From an uncultured Paracoccaceae bacterium (lineage in GTDB: Bacteria > Pseudomonadota > Alphaproteobacteria > Rhodobacterales > Rhodobacteraceae), in assembly GCA_947503935.1 (NCBI GenBank), contig CANNFR010000005.1:1-64000 (forward strand): a stretch of DNA of 64,000 nucleotides, read 5' to 3'. Each line of letters starts with the position of its first letter. Within the stretch, counting starts at the first letter, position 1. Below, one piece after another: positions 1-10,618 of this stretch. The position numbers and the translations under genes are program-made. The notes below the pieces were generated by a model. The model searched no databases. It was not told where the DNA came from and saw only the letters and a program-made list of their open reading frames with translations.

Positions 1-122
1 AACTGATTGCAGCTACGCAGCGTGTTGGAACCTTGTCGCTACACTCATAGCATCAAGATGATGGTCCACAGGCCCTAATCGGAATAGATCCCCGGGGCTG
101 TTTTCTCCATGGGGTTCTCTAT

Positions 123-512
123 GTGGATATGAGGCGGCGGTTGGACGATTCAATTCTAGGACTGATAGAGGACATTCACGAGATGCATATTGTTGGCGCG
201 GATCTTTCGGGAAAGCCGTCGGTATACGTCACAATATGGCACGACCTGAAGAGGGGGCGCGGCGAAGAACTTGCGGAAGCCTTTGCGCACGACGATCCGT
301 CGTTTGCGGAAATCTCAGAAGCGTTTGAAGCCGGTTTGGAAACCGCTGTATGCGGATACAGCATGTATTTCCTAAATTCTGGAGTTGTTGAGTTCACGCG
401 TGCCGGCGGGGTTGTCTTCTGCACCGCCAGATTGATAAGTCACGCCGATGCAGGCCTTGGAATGTTTAGTAGGACGATTGCAGAAGTCTCAACCACCTGC
501 GGCTTTGATTAG
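123..512 (+). CDS. hypothetical protein, orphan, lower GC
   Basis: A 129-residue open frame from a GTG, or from the ATG two codons downstream; neither has a convincing ribosome binding site, so the start is uncertain. The product is acidic and soluble-looking, with no signal peptide, membrane segment or motif I recognise. Its base composition looks clearly less GC-rich than soxD and soxA downstream, which suggests acquired DNA. About 107 bases separate it from the next gene, so it is probably not in the sarcosine oxidase operon. Function unknown. Confidence 0.5.
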   Translation: MDMRRRLDDSILGLIEDIHEMHIVGADLSGKPSVYVTIWHDLKRGRGEELAEAFAHDDPSFAEISEAFEAGLETAVCGYSMYFLNSGVVEFTRAGGVVFCTARLISHADAGLGMFSRTIAEVSTTCGFD

Positions 513-619
513 ATGCGCCTGACCTGTTACCTACCGGCTGTTTCGCACCGACGACGCGGCCTGAACGGGGTTCAAGTATGATCCGTGATCTGATGCCCCT
601 GAGCAGCAAGGGTGGCCTT

Positions 620-1147
620 ATGCGCGGCGTCATCTGCCTGACGGCGGCGCTCTGCGCCGGGGCGGCGGGCGCGCAGCCCGAGGCGGGGTGCTACACCCGT
701 GTTTATGGCGAGCGGCACATGGCCCAGAACCCTGATCAGGTGGTCGCGGCGATGCGACTTCGCTTTTCTCCATTCGACGAGGATGGGATGTTGAAGATGC
801 AAGCCAGCCTCGAGGCCATCTTCGCCAAAGATGTCCGGGGGGTCTTCGCCGATCAGAGCCAGACGGCAGAGAGCGGACCGCGTGGCAAGGTCGTATCGCA
901 ACATCTTCTCTGCCGCAAAGAGGACGGTGCGGCCGTTTGTCGGATCGAATGCGACGGCGGCGCGTTTCAAATCCTTATGCAAGAGGACGACGTTCTCGAA
1001 ATCCAAACAGACCACCTGCTGATAGGCGAGGGCGATGCTTGCGAAGGCTATTATTCTCTCGACGAGGAATACGGCGTCGCGACGACCTACCGTCTTTTCC
1101 GAACTGCCGATGAGGCCTGTGAGGGATTGGTGTTTTATGAATCTTGA
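620..1147 (+). CDS. small secreted cysteine-rich protein
   Basis: I chose ATG 620 over the upstream in-frame ATG 578 because it has an AAGGGTGG-type ribosome binding site and places a signal peptide (about residues 1-19, hydrophobic, ending GAAGAQ) at the N-terminus. The mature part of about 155 residues has six cysteines, including LLCRKEDG and VCRIECDGG, compatible with disulfides in the periplasm. It ends 18 bases before soxD, so it probably shares the transcript. It resembles the secreted protein at 1423-1941: both have an LCRxEDG motif and a later GDxC. No known function. Confidence 0.7.
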   Translation: MRGVICLTAALCAGAAGAQPEAGCYTRVYGERHMAQNPDQVVAAMRLRFSPFDEDGMLKMQASLEAIFAKDVRGVFADQSQTAESGPRGKVVSQHLLCRKEDGAAVCRIECDGGAFQILMQEDDVLEIQTDHLLIGEGDACEGYYSLDEEYGVATTYRLFRTADEACEGLVFYES

Positions 1148-1165
1148 ACGCCAAGGACCGATGCC

Positions 1166-1426
1166 ATGCGCCTGACCTGTCCCCTCTGCGGCGCGCGTGA
1201 CCGGCGTGAGTTCACCTATCAGTGCGATGCAGTCGCGCTGGATCGGCCGGCAGCCGAGGCTCCGCCTGAGGACTGGCACGCCTACATCCATCTGCGCGAC
1301 AACCCGGCGGGTGAGACGCGCGATCTGTGGTATCACGACCCCTGCGGCTCTTGGCTGGTTGTCACCCGAGACACGCGGACCCATGCCATCCATGCCACCG
1401 CCCTTGCAGCAGAGGTCAAGCGATGA
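1166..1426 (+). CDS. soxD: sarcosine oxidase, delta subunit
   Basis: An 86-residue protein with the zinc-binding layout of heterotetrameric sarcosine oxidase delta subunits: an N-terminal CPLCG knuckle and a later HDPCGSW motif. The family subunit belongs to the complex that oxidatively demethylates sarcosine, passing the methyl group to tetrahydrofolate and making glycine and hydrogen peroxide. Length is normal for the family. The stop codon overlaps the start of the next secreted gene (ATGA), and soxA follows. In the usual soxBDAG order soxB would lie just upstream; here a secreted cysteine-rich gene occupies that place. Confidence 0.9.
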   Translation: MRLTCPLCGARDRREFTYQCDAVALDRPAAEAPPEDWHAYIHLRDNPAGETRDLWYHDPCGSWLVVTRDTRTHAIHATALAAEVKR

Positions 1427-1941
1427 GGTTTGCCGTGCTCATAGCCACGCTGATCCCTGGCGTCGCCGCGGCCGACAGTCAAACCGCGATCACGCAATGC
1501 TTTTGCGGCGAGGTGTCCCAGGCAGGGCTTCGGCATTCCTCTGGCGAGGTGCTTGCGCATCTCGCGGTCCGCACGACCCGCGTGCGCTTTGCCGCCCAAT
1601 CCGATGGCGCGATCAGCCTTGTCGCACGAGGGGGCGATCAACTGGGCCGCGCGATGTTCCTCTGCCGGGCCGAGGACGGTGGCGGACATTCGGGGGTGGC
1701 TGCCTCGCGGCTGTCTTGTGGCGCGGTGCGGCTGGACGAAGCACAGGATTGCGAGGAGGAGAGCAGGCTTGTCGCGACTTTTCCCGATGATGGCGGGCCG
1801 CTTCACATGACCCTTGGTGGTGTCCCGCTTTCGGCCTCGGAGGGGGACGAATGCGGCACCGCAGGGCGCCTTGAAGCACCAGCACAGGCCCCGCTTGCTC
1901 TGACCCTTCCAAACTGCCCGATGGAGGCTTGTACCCCTTGA
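1423..1941 (+). CDS. small secreted cysteine-rich protein inside sox cluster
   Basis: Starts at ATG 1423, overlapping the soxD stop as ATGA, which indicates translational coupling. The 172-residue product begins with a signal peptide (about residues 1-17, cleavage near VAAADS). The mature chain has eight cysteines, including QCFCGEV, FLCRAEDG, GDECG and a CPMEACTP tail. The LCRxEDG and GDxC landmarks match the secreted protein at 620-1147, so I infer they are distant paralogues. soxD and soxA are normally adjacent, so this gene is an insertion in the operon. Function unknown; a periplasmic location is expected although sarcosine oxidase is cytoplasmic. Confidence 0.7.
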   Translation: MRFAVLIATLIPGVAAADSQTAITQCFCGEVSQAGLRHSSGEVLAHLAVRTTRVRFAAQSDGAISLVARGGDQLGRAMFLCRAEDGGGHSGVAASRLSCGAVRLDEAQDCEEESRLVATFPDDGGPLHMTLGGVPLSASEGDECGTAGRLEAPAQAPLALTLPNCPMEACTP

Positions 1942-1993
1942 TGACGAACGCCCCCAAATCGGACAGCACCGCCGTGTTGACGGAGTGCGCGAG

Positions 1994-4927
1994 ATGAGGA
2001 TCGACGGCAAAGGTCTGGTCGACCGCACGCAGCCGCTGACCTTCACTTTCGATGGCGTCAGTTACCTCGGCTGTGCGGGCGATACGCTGGCCTCGGCGCT
2101 TCTGGCCAATGATGTGCGGCTGGTGGCGCGGTCGTTCAAATATCACCGTCCGCGCGGCATTTTCAGCGCCGGCAGTGAAGAGCCGAACGCGCTAGTCACG
2201 ATCGGCCGCGATGCGGACCAGACGCCCAATGTGCGCGCCACCGTTCAGGAGCTTTACGAGGGGCTGGCCGCCCGCAGCCAGAACCGCTGGCCCAGTCTCA
2301 ACCATGACCTGATGGCGGTGAACGACCTCCTGTCGCCGTTCCTCAGTGCCGGCTTTTACTATAAGACCTTCATGTGGCCGCGCGCGTTTTGGGAGGGGCT
2401 TTACGAGCCGGTGATCCGTCAGGCGGCGGGGCTGGGGGCGCTTTCGGGTGACCACGACGTTGCGCGCTATGATCGCGCCTGGGTGTTTTGCGATCTCTTG
2501 GTGATCGGCGCGGGCCCCGCGGGGTTGATGGCGGCGCTGGCCGCGGCCGAGGCGGGGGCGGATGTGATCCTGGCCGAGGAAGACAGCCTGCTGGGTGGGC
2601 GCCTGAATGCCGAGACCGATGAGGTCGGCGGCAAGCCCGGGCAGCTTTGGGCGGCGGACATGGTGGCACGGCTCAGCGCGATGAGGAATGTGCGGCTGAT
2701 GCCGCGCACCACGGTAACGGGCGCGTATGATCAAGGCACCTACGGCGCGCTTGAGCGGGTCAGCCTGCATCAGGCCGACCCGCATGCCGATACCCCGCGA
2801 GAGACGTTCTGGCGCATTGTTGCCAAGCGCGCGATCCTGGCGGCGGGCGCCTTGGAGCGGCCCATCGCGTTTCCGAACAACGACCGGCCCGGCGTGATGT
2901 CGGCGGCGGCGGTACGGACTTATCTTAACCGCTACGGCGTGGTGCCCGGCAAGGCGGTCACGATTTTCTGCAACAACGATGATGCTCACCGGACCGCGCG
3001 CGATCTGGCGGCCGCCGGCGTCACCGTCGCCGCCCTGATCGATGCGCGTGACGATGTTGAGGTCGCCGGCAATTTCCCGGTCTTCAAGGGGGCTCACGTG
3101 ATCGGCACTGGCGGGCGCAAGGGCCTGCAGGAGGTCACGATCCGCCACGCCCAGGGCCAGCGCAGCATCTGGACCGATTGCCTCGCCGTCTCGGGCGGCT
3201 GGAACCCGACCCTGCACCTGACCTGCCATATGAACGGCAGGCCCGTCTGGGATGAGGGCCGGGCGGCGTTTCTGCCTGCCGAGGGCGCGATCCCTGGCCT
3301 GACGGTGGCCGGCGCGGCGCGGGGCGTCTTTTCCACCGCGGGATGCCTGGCCGATGGGCTGAAAGCGGCGAACGAGGCGCTGATGGATCTCGGGCTGAAG
3401 CCTTCCAAGTCGACTGTGCCAGAGGCCGAGGATGACCCCTATCGCATCACACCGCTCTGGCAGGTGCCGGGCAAGGGGCGGGCCTGGCTCGACTTCCAGA
3501 ACGACGTGACGGTGAAGGATGTTCACCTCGCCGCGCAGGAGAATTTTGCCAGCGTCGAGCATATGAAGCGCTATACGACGCAAGGGATGGCGCCTGATCA
3601 GGGCAAAAGCTCGAACGTGCTGGCCCTCGCGGTTCTGGCGGATGCAACCGGGCGCGCCATCCCCGAGACGGGAACCACGACCTTCCGCCCGCCTTTCGTG
3701 CCGGTCAGCATTGCGGCGCTGGGGGCGGGCGCGCGGGGCAAGGGCTTTGCGCCCGAACGCTTCACCACCTCGCACCGGGCCAGCGTTGAACGCCGTGCGC
3801 CGATGATCGAGGCGGGGCTTTGGTATCGGCCGTCCTATTTCCCGCGTGCCGATGAGGCCACCTGGCGCGAGGCCTGTGACCGCGAGGTTGCGATGGTGCG
3901 TGAGGCGGTCGGCATCTGCGATGTCTCGACACTCGGCAAGATCGATATCCAGGGGCCGAATGCGGGGGCGTTTCTGGACTTCGTCTACACCAACACATTT
4001 TCGACCCTGCCGGTCGGCAAGGTGCGCTACGGGCTAATGCTGCGCGAGGACGGCCACGTGATGGACGATGGCACCTCTGCGCGTCTGGCCGAGGACCATT
4101 ACGTGATGACGACCACGACGGCGGCGGCCGGCCTTGTGATGCGGCATCTGGACTTCGTGCATCAGGGCTTGGTGCCGCAGATGGATGTGCGCATGATCTC
4201 GGTCACCGAGCAATGGGCGCAATTCGCCGTGGCGGGCCCGAAGGCGCGCGCGCTGTTGAACACGGTGCTGGATGAGCCTCTGGCGGAGGGCGCGTTCCCG
4301 TTCATGGCCTGCGGCGCGCGGCGTGTTGCCGGCGTTGAGGGGCGGCTGTTCCGGATCTCGTTCTCGGGCGAGCATGCCTATGAGGTGGCGGTGCCCGCGC
4401 GCTATGGCGAAAGCCTCTTCCGCCTGCTGGTCGCACAGGCCGAAAGCCTGGGCGGCGGCGCCTACGGGATGGAGGCGCTGAATGTGCTGCGCATCGAGAA
4501 AGGCTTCATCACCCATGCCGAGATCGACGGGCGGACCACGGCCTTCGATATCGGCATGGCGCGTATGATCTCGGCCAAGAAAGACTGCATCGGCAAGGCC
4601 GCCGCCGCGCGCCCGGGGTTGTTGGGGGAAGAGCGCGAACAGTTGGTGGGCTTACGGCCTTTGCTGGTGGAGACGCCGCTGCAGGCCGGGGCGCATCTGT
4701 TTTTGGAGAATGCCGAGGCCGTGCGCGCGCGTGATGAGGGCTATGTCACCTCGGTCGGGTATTCGCCGACGCTGGGGCAATATCTGGGGCTGGGGTTCCT
4801 CAAAAATGGCCGTGCGCGGCATGGCGAGATCGTGCGCATGGTCGATCATCTGCGCCAGGCCGAAGTTCCGTGTGAGGTCTGCGACCCTGTCTTCTTCGAC
4901 CCTGAGGGAGGGCGCTTGCGTGACTAG
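1994..4927 (+). CDS. soxA: sarcosine oxidase, alpha subunit
   Basis: The 977-residue length is typical of the alpha subunit. ATG 1994 is preferred to GTG 1985 because GGAG lies eight bases upstream of it. The N-terminus has the ferredoxin-like fold of this family (about residues 10-90, with RSFKYHRPRGI). A Rossmann dinucleotide site follows at GAGPAG (about 172-177). From about residue 600 the chain is a GcvT-like aminomethyltransferase domain that binds tetrahydrofolate. It works with the beta, gamma and delta subunits to demethylate sarcosine. soxG overlaps its 3' end by eight bases. Confidence 0.95.
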   Translation: MRIDGKGLVDRTQPLTFTFDGVSYLGCAGDTLASALLANDVRLVARSFKYHRPRGIFSAGSEEPNALVTIGRDADQTPNVRATVQELYEGLAARSQNRWPSLNHDLMAVNDLLSPFLSAGFYYKTFMWPRAFWEGLYEPVIRQAAGLGALSGDHDVARYDRAWVFCDLLVIGAGPAGLMAALAAAEAGADVILAEEDSLLGGRLNAETDEVGGKPGQLWAADMVARLSAMRNVRLMPRTTVTGAYDQGTYGALERVSLHQADPHADTPRETFWRIVAKRAILAAGALERPIAFPNNDRPGVMSAAAVRTYLNRYGVVPGKAVTIFCNNDDAHRTARDLAAAGVTVAALIDARDDVEVAGNFPVFKGAHVIGTGGRKGLQEVTIRHAQGQRSIWTDCLAVSGGWNPTLHLTCHMNGRPVWDEGRAAFLPAEGAIPGLTVAGAARGVFSTAGCLADGLKAANEALMDLGLKPSKSTVPEAEDDPYRITPLWQVPGKGRAWLDFQNDVTVKDVHLAAQENFASVEHMKRYTTQGMAPDQGKSSNVLALAVLADATGRAIPETGTTTFRPPFVPVSIAALGAGARGKGFAPERFTTSHRASVERRAPMIEAGLWYRPSYFPRADEATWREACDREVAMVREAVGICDVSTLGKIDIQGPNAGAFLDFVYTNTFSTLPVGKVRYGLMLREDGHVMDDGTSARLAEDHYVMTTTTAAAGLVMRHLDFVHQGLVPQMDVRMISVTEQWAQFAVAGPKARALLNTVLDEPLAEGAFPFMACGARRVAGVEGRLFRISFSGEHAYEVAVPARYGESLFRLLVAQAESLGGGAYGMEALNVLRIEKGFITHAEIDGRTTAFDIGMARMISAKKDCIGKAAAARPGLLGEEREQLVGLRPLLVETPLQAGAHLFLENAEAVRARDEGYVTSVGYSPTLGQYLGLGFLKNGRARHGEIVRMVDHLRQAEVPCEVCDPVFFDPEGGRLRD

Positions 4928-5471
4928 GCTGATCGCGAAAAGCCCGCTTGCGGGCGTTCTGCCGGTGGAGGTCGAAGGGGCCGCGTTGCGCGAGGTCGCC
5001 GTGGATCGCATGACCTCAATCGCGCCGTTCAAGGGGAAGGAGCGGGCGGTCTCGGCCGCGCTGAAAGAGGCGCTGGGCGTCGGCTTTCCGGCACCGAATC
5101 GGAGTGCGGCCAAAAACGGCGCGCGGATCGTCTGGACGGGGCGGGGGCAGGCGATGCTGATCGGGGCCGAGGCGCCCGAGGCCTTGCGTGGGATCGCGGC
5201 CCTGACCGATCAGAGCGACGCCTGGGCGGTGATGCAGCTGGAGGGGGCGTTGGCCGAGGCGGCTCTGGCGCGTCTGGTGCCGCTGGATCTGCGGAGCGGC
5301 GTGTTCAAGCGCGGGCACACAGCGCGGAGTATGCTGTTTCATATGACATGTTCGATCACGCGGGTTGCGCCGCAAGGGTTCGAGATCATGGTGATGCGGT
5401 CGATGGGGCAGACGGCTGTGCACGATCTTGCGGTCGCGATGAGAAGTGTGGCCGCGCAATCTGAGGGGTGA
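4920..5471 (+). CDS. soxG: sarcosine oxidase, gamma subunit
   Basis: A 183-residue protein starting at GTG 4920, which overlaps the end of soxA by eight bases and follows a GAGGGAGGG ribosome binding site. The conserved start of the family is visible (RLIAKSPLAGVLP), followed by a GcvT-like fold and the late segment FHMTCSITRV. It is the small gamma subunit of heterotetrameric sarcosine oxidase. It closes the sox cluster and is followed at once by two strong hairpins that may end the transcript. Confidence 0.9.
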   Translation: MTRLIAKSPLAGVLPVEVEGAALREVAVDRMTSIAPFKGKERAVSAALKEALGVGFPAPNRSAAKNGARIVWTGRGQAMLIGAEAPEALRGIAALTDQSDAWAVMQLEGALAEAALARLVPLDLRSGVFKRGHTARSMLFHMTCSITRVAPQGFEIMVMRSMGQTAVHDLAVAMRSVAAQSEG

Positions 5472-5472
5472 C

Positions 5473-5527
5473 TTGGGGGATGCCCATCCCCCAAACCCCC
5501 GAGGCTTGGGGGCCTGCTGCCCCCAAG
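5473..5527. terminator. two tandem GC-rich hairpins after soxG
   Basis: Two perfect inverted repeats lie directly after the soxG stop. The first (5473-5494) has 10-base arms TTGGGGGATG/CATCCCCCAA and a two-base loop. The second (5505-5527) has nine-base arms CTTGGGGGC/GCCCCCAAG and a five-base loop. Neither has a clean T-run, so they may be a terminator, an mRNA-stabilising structure or a copy of an extragenic palindromic repeat. Position favours transcript-end function. Confidence 0.5.
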
Positions 5528-5601
5528 GCCCCCCGCGCCCTTTTGCCGGCGGTGCAGAGGCCGCTCTTTACTATGGCGCCTTGGAGACCGATATCTAGAC
5601 C

Positions 5602-7575
5602 ATGAGCCTGCCCCCGACATTCCTCGATGAATTGCGTACCCGCCTGTCGCTGGGCCAGGTTGTCGGCCGCAAGGTGATGTGGGATCAGCGCAAGTCGAAC
5701 CAGGCCAAAGGCGACCTCTGGGCGCCATGCCCGTTTCACCAGGAAAAGACCGCCTCATTCCACGTGGATGACCGAAAGGGCTATTACTACTGCTTCGGCT
5801 GCCACGCGAAGGGCGATGCGATTTCCTTTGTGCGCGAGACCGAGAATGTGGGCTTCATGGAGGCGATCGAGATTCTGGCGCGCGAGGCGGGCATGCCGAT
5901 GCCCGAGCGCGACCCCCAGGCCCAGGCCAAGGCGGACCGGCGGACCCAGCTGGCCGAGGTGATGGAAGCCGCCTTGCAGCATTACCGGCTGCAGCTGAAA
6001 ACCGGCGCGGCGGCCGAGGCGCGGGAGTATCTGGCGCGGCGCAAGCTGAACGACGCCGCGTTGGAGCGGTTCGAGATCGGCTTTGCGCCCGACATGCGCC
6101 AGGGGCTGTTCCAGGCGTTGACCGCCAAGGGGATCGCGGCCGATCTGATCGTCGATGCGGGGCTTTGTGCGAAACCCGATGATGGCGGCGCGCCCTACGA
6201 CCGGTTCCGCGGGCGCATCCTGTTTCCGATCCGCAATGCGCAGGGCCGGTGCATCGCGCTTGGCGGGCGCGCGATGGACCCCAACGCACGGGCGAAATAC
6301 CTCAACTCGCCCGAGACCGAGCTGTTCGATAAGGGCCGCAGCCTCTACAACCACGGACCCGCACGGGAAGCCGCCGGCAAGGGCCAGCCGCTGATCGTGG
6401 CCGAGGGGTACATGGATGTGATCGCGCTGGTCACGGCTGGGTTCGAGGGCGCGGTGGCCCCCTTGGGAACGGCGGTGACCGAGGATCAACTGCGCCTCAT
6501 GTGGCGGATGCATCCCGAGCCGATCGTGGCTTTGGATGGTGACAAGGCGGGCCTGGGGGCGGCGTTGCGGCTGATGGATCTGGCGCTGCCGCTGATCGAG
6601 GCCGGGCAATCGCTGCGCTTTGCCCTGATGCCGCCGGGCAAGGACCCGGACGACGTGCTGCGCGAGGGTGGACCGCCTGCAATGCAGGCCCTTCTGGACC
6701 GGGCCGAGCCGATGGTCAGCCTGCTCTGGCGGCGCGAGACGGAAGGCAAGGTCTTCGACAGCCCCGAGCGGAAGGCGGCGCTGGACCGGACGCTGCGCGA
6801 GGCCCTGCGACGCATCAAGGACCCGTCCTTGCGCGGCCATTACGGCGAAGAGATCAAGCAGCTCCGCTGGCAATTGTTCGGCGGCACAAGGGGCCCCGCA
6901 AAAGGGGGCCGTGGCTGGACCCCGCGCGGCGCGCAGCCGGCCGCCCCCCTGGCCAGCACCCGGGCCTCGCTTCTTGCGGTGGGGGATGCGGCTGCGTCGG
7001 AGGGCCTGCACGAGGCGGTGATCCTGGCGGTGCTGATCGCGAAACCCGATCTGCTGCCCGAGTTCGAGGGGCCGCTGGAAGACCTCGATTGCAGCGCGCC
7101 TGACTTGCAGGCCATCCGCGACGCCATTCTGCGCCATGGTGACGAAGGCGCGAACCTGGCCCATGCCGTTCAAGCCGAATTGGGCGAGGGCGCCCTTGAA
7201 AAGCTGCTGACGACAGGCCATGTGCGCAATGCTCCCGCCTTGCGGCGCGGCGACGATGCTGAGATCGCGCGCATGTGCCTGGCCGAGGAGTTCGCCCGCC
7301 TGTCGGCGCTGCGCGGCGCGCGGCGCGAATTGGCCGAGGCGCTGGATGATTTTGACGACCTGGCCGATGAAGGCCTGACATGGCGCTTGCGCCAGGCGGC
7401 CGAGGCAAATGAACGCGCGGGCCGCAGCCAGACGGAGGATCGCACCGAATACGACGTGGCCGAAAACGGCCTGCGCCTCAGCCGTCAGGAGCGTGGCGCG
7501 CTGGATGAACTTCTCACCCGCATCGGTTTTGCCACAGGTGCCGATGATCTTGGTGAGGAAAAGGTAAAGAAATAA
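5602..7575 (+). CDS. dnaG: DNA primase
   Basis: A 657-residue primase that makes RNA primers for replication. The N-terminal CHC2 zinc site is visible as C43, H46, C64 and C67. The TOPRIM core has VAEGYMD with the catalytic glutamate near residue 268 and ALDGDKAG near 310-317. The C-terminal half, after a proline/glycine-rich linker near residues 430-450, is the less conserved helicase-interacting region. It is followed 89 bases later by rpoD, the classic dnaG-rpoD pairing; rpsU, found upstream of dnaG in enterobacteria, is absent here. Confidence 0.95.
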   Translation: MSLPPTFLDELRTRLSLGQVVGRKVMWDQRKSNQAKGDLWAPCPFHQEKTASFHVDDRKGYYYCFGCHAKGDAISFVRETENVGFMEAIEILAREAGMPMPERDPQAQAKADRRTQLAEVMEAALQHYRLQLKTGAAAEAREYLARRKLNDAALERFEIGFAPDMRQGLFQALTAKGIAADLIVDAGLCAKPDDGGAPYDRFRGRILFPIRNAQGRCIALGGRAMDPNARAKYLNSPETELFDKGRSLYNHGPAREAAGKGQPLIVAEGYMDVIALVTAGFEGAVAPLGTAVTEDQLRLMWRMHPEPIVALDGDKAGLGAALRLMDLALPLIEAGQSLRFALMPPGKDPDDVLREGGPPAMQALLDRAEPMVSLLWRRETEGKVFDSPERKAALDRTLREALRRIKDPSLRGHYGEEIKQLRWQLFGGTRGPAKGGRGWTPRGAQPAAPLASTRASLLAVGDAAASEGLHEAVILAVLIAKPDLLPEFEGPLEDLDCSAPDLQAIRDAILRHGDEGANLAHAVQAELGEGALEKLLTTGHVRNAPALRRGDDAEIARMCLAEEFARLSALRGARRELAEALDDFDDLADEGLTWRLRQAAEANERAGRSQTEDRTEYDVAENGLRLSRQERGALDELLTRIGFATGADDLGEEKVKK

Positions 7576-7664
7576 GGGTAGACGGGTGGCATCCCCGATG
7601 ATTCGCGCTATTGATTCGTTTCAGATGGATCAGGCGAATCACCCGACCCGCCAAGGAGCATTGC

Positions 7665-9653
<1,989 letters not shown>

Positions 9654-9705
9654 TTTTGGGTCGCATCGCGATTTAGCGTCATTTATCTGATGTAGACATC
9701 TCTTT

Positions 9706-10203
9706 ATGGAAACTAGCAATCCTGATTTCCTTGACGCTGTGGCAAGCGCCTGGAGTTGGTCTGGACTCAAGCCAAACCGCATCTCAGAGATAAGCGGTTT
9801 CGGGAATCTGATCGTTGAAGCTGAAGATGGCCGATATTGGCACATCAGTCCGGAGTTTCTTTCTTGCGAGGTAATCGCTGCCTGTGAGGAGGATCTCGCG
9901 ATCCGCTGGGATGACCCGAAGCTCCGCGAAGACTTTGTTTGGACGGAATGGTGCGAATTGGCGCGCGATTACATAGGTCCTTTATCGGACACGCTAGTCT
10001 ATACCTTTGTTCAGCCCATTCCATTGGGAGGTCAAATGGAGCTTAAAAATGTCCAGCTTGTACCTCTGGCCGCATTGTTGAAAGTCACAGGTGTGATGGC
10101 CGGTCAGGCGAGCCAAATAGGTGAGGTCGATGTAACGATCACCGTAGACGGAAAGAAGCCTGCGAAAGCAGGTTTCTTTGCCCGTTTGTTCCGGCTTCGT
10201 TAG
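9706..10203 (+). CDS. DUF1851-like protein (Tdi1-type immunity fold)
   Basis: A 165-residue soluble protein. The middle segment FGNLIVEAEDGRYWHISPE and the later PIPLGGQMELKNVQLVPL resemble the C-terminal domain family DUF1851, which includes the type VI secretion immunity protein Tdi1. The match is from memory and is moderate. No toxin, Rhs or secretion gene is adjacent, so any immunity role would be as an orphan. Base composition is lower in GC than rpoD, which fits an accessory gene placed between rpoD and a palindrome-rich spacer. Confidence 0.5.
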   Translation: METSNPDFLDAVASAWSWSGLKPNRISEISGFGNLIVEAEDGRYWHISPEFLSCEVIAACEEDLAIRWDDPKLREDFVWTEWCELARDYIGPLSDTLVYTFVQPIPLGGQMELKNVQLVPLAALLKVTGVMAGQASQIGEVDVTITVDGKKPAKAGFFARLFRLR

Positions 10204-10618
10204 AAGGCCATTTGGTGGAAAATTTCTGGAGTGGCGACATGGTTCGATCGCAGCTTGCTTAAGATGCGCCCACGGCATTAAGCATTCGTCTTCCGACAAA
10301 AGGGCGAAATTCGCTAACGTTCCTTCGTGCCCGGAATGAAGGCGAAGCCGCCGGGCAGCGCCCGCCCGTCCGGGCGGGTGGGCGCTTTGCGACGTTACGC
10401 ACCCGCATATCCATTGGATGTGGGCTGCACGATAAAGCGCTGACCTCGGCCCATAGCGCGCCCACCCACGGGCGGCCGCCGCCCGGCTGCCGTTGCACTC
10501 ACGTTTCCTGGCCGACCGCGTCGAGCGATGGGTGAAATCACCCATCCTACGTCGCGGCAGCTGGCCTGCGTCGACCTGCCTCTTTCCCTTTGCTATCGGG
10601 CGGCCTACCGTCTGCGCC
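10204..10618. repeat. gene-free, palindrome-rich 415-base spacer
   Basis: No coding frame here looks real. The spacer carries several dyads. A GC-rich imperfect hairpin lies around 10358-10386 (arms AGCGCCC and GGGCGCT). A small dyad ATCCA-T-TGGAT lies near 10410. A perfect 20-base hairpin GATGGGTGAAATCACCCATC (nine-base arms, 10527-10546) lies about 70 bases before the next gene. Such elements look like extragenic palindromic repeats, but only one copy is in the window, so repetition cannot be shown. Confidence 0.45.

Noticed and set aside
2192-3775. A 527-codon minus-strand frame across soxA, and similar long frames opposite other genes
   Set aside because: High-GC coding regions commonly leave long open frames on the opposite strand. 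The translations are rich in Arg/Pro/His without recognisable motifs, while the plus strand encodes a well-matched SoxA.
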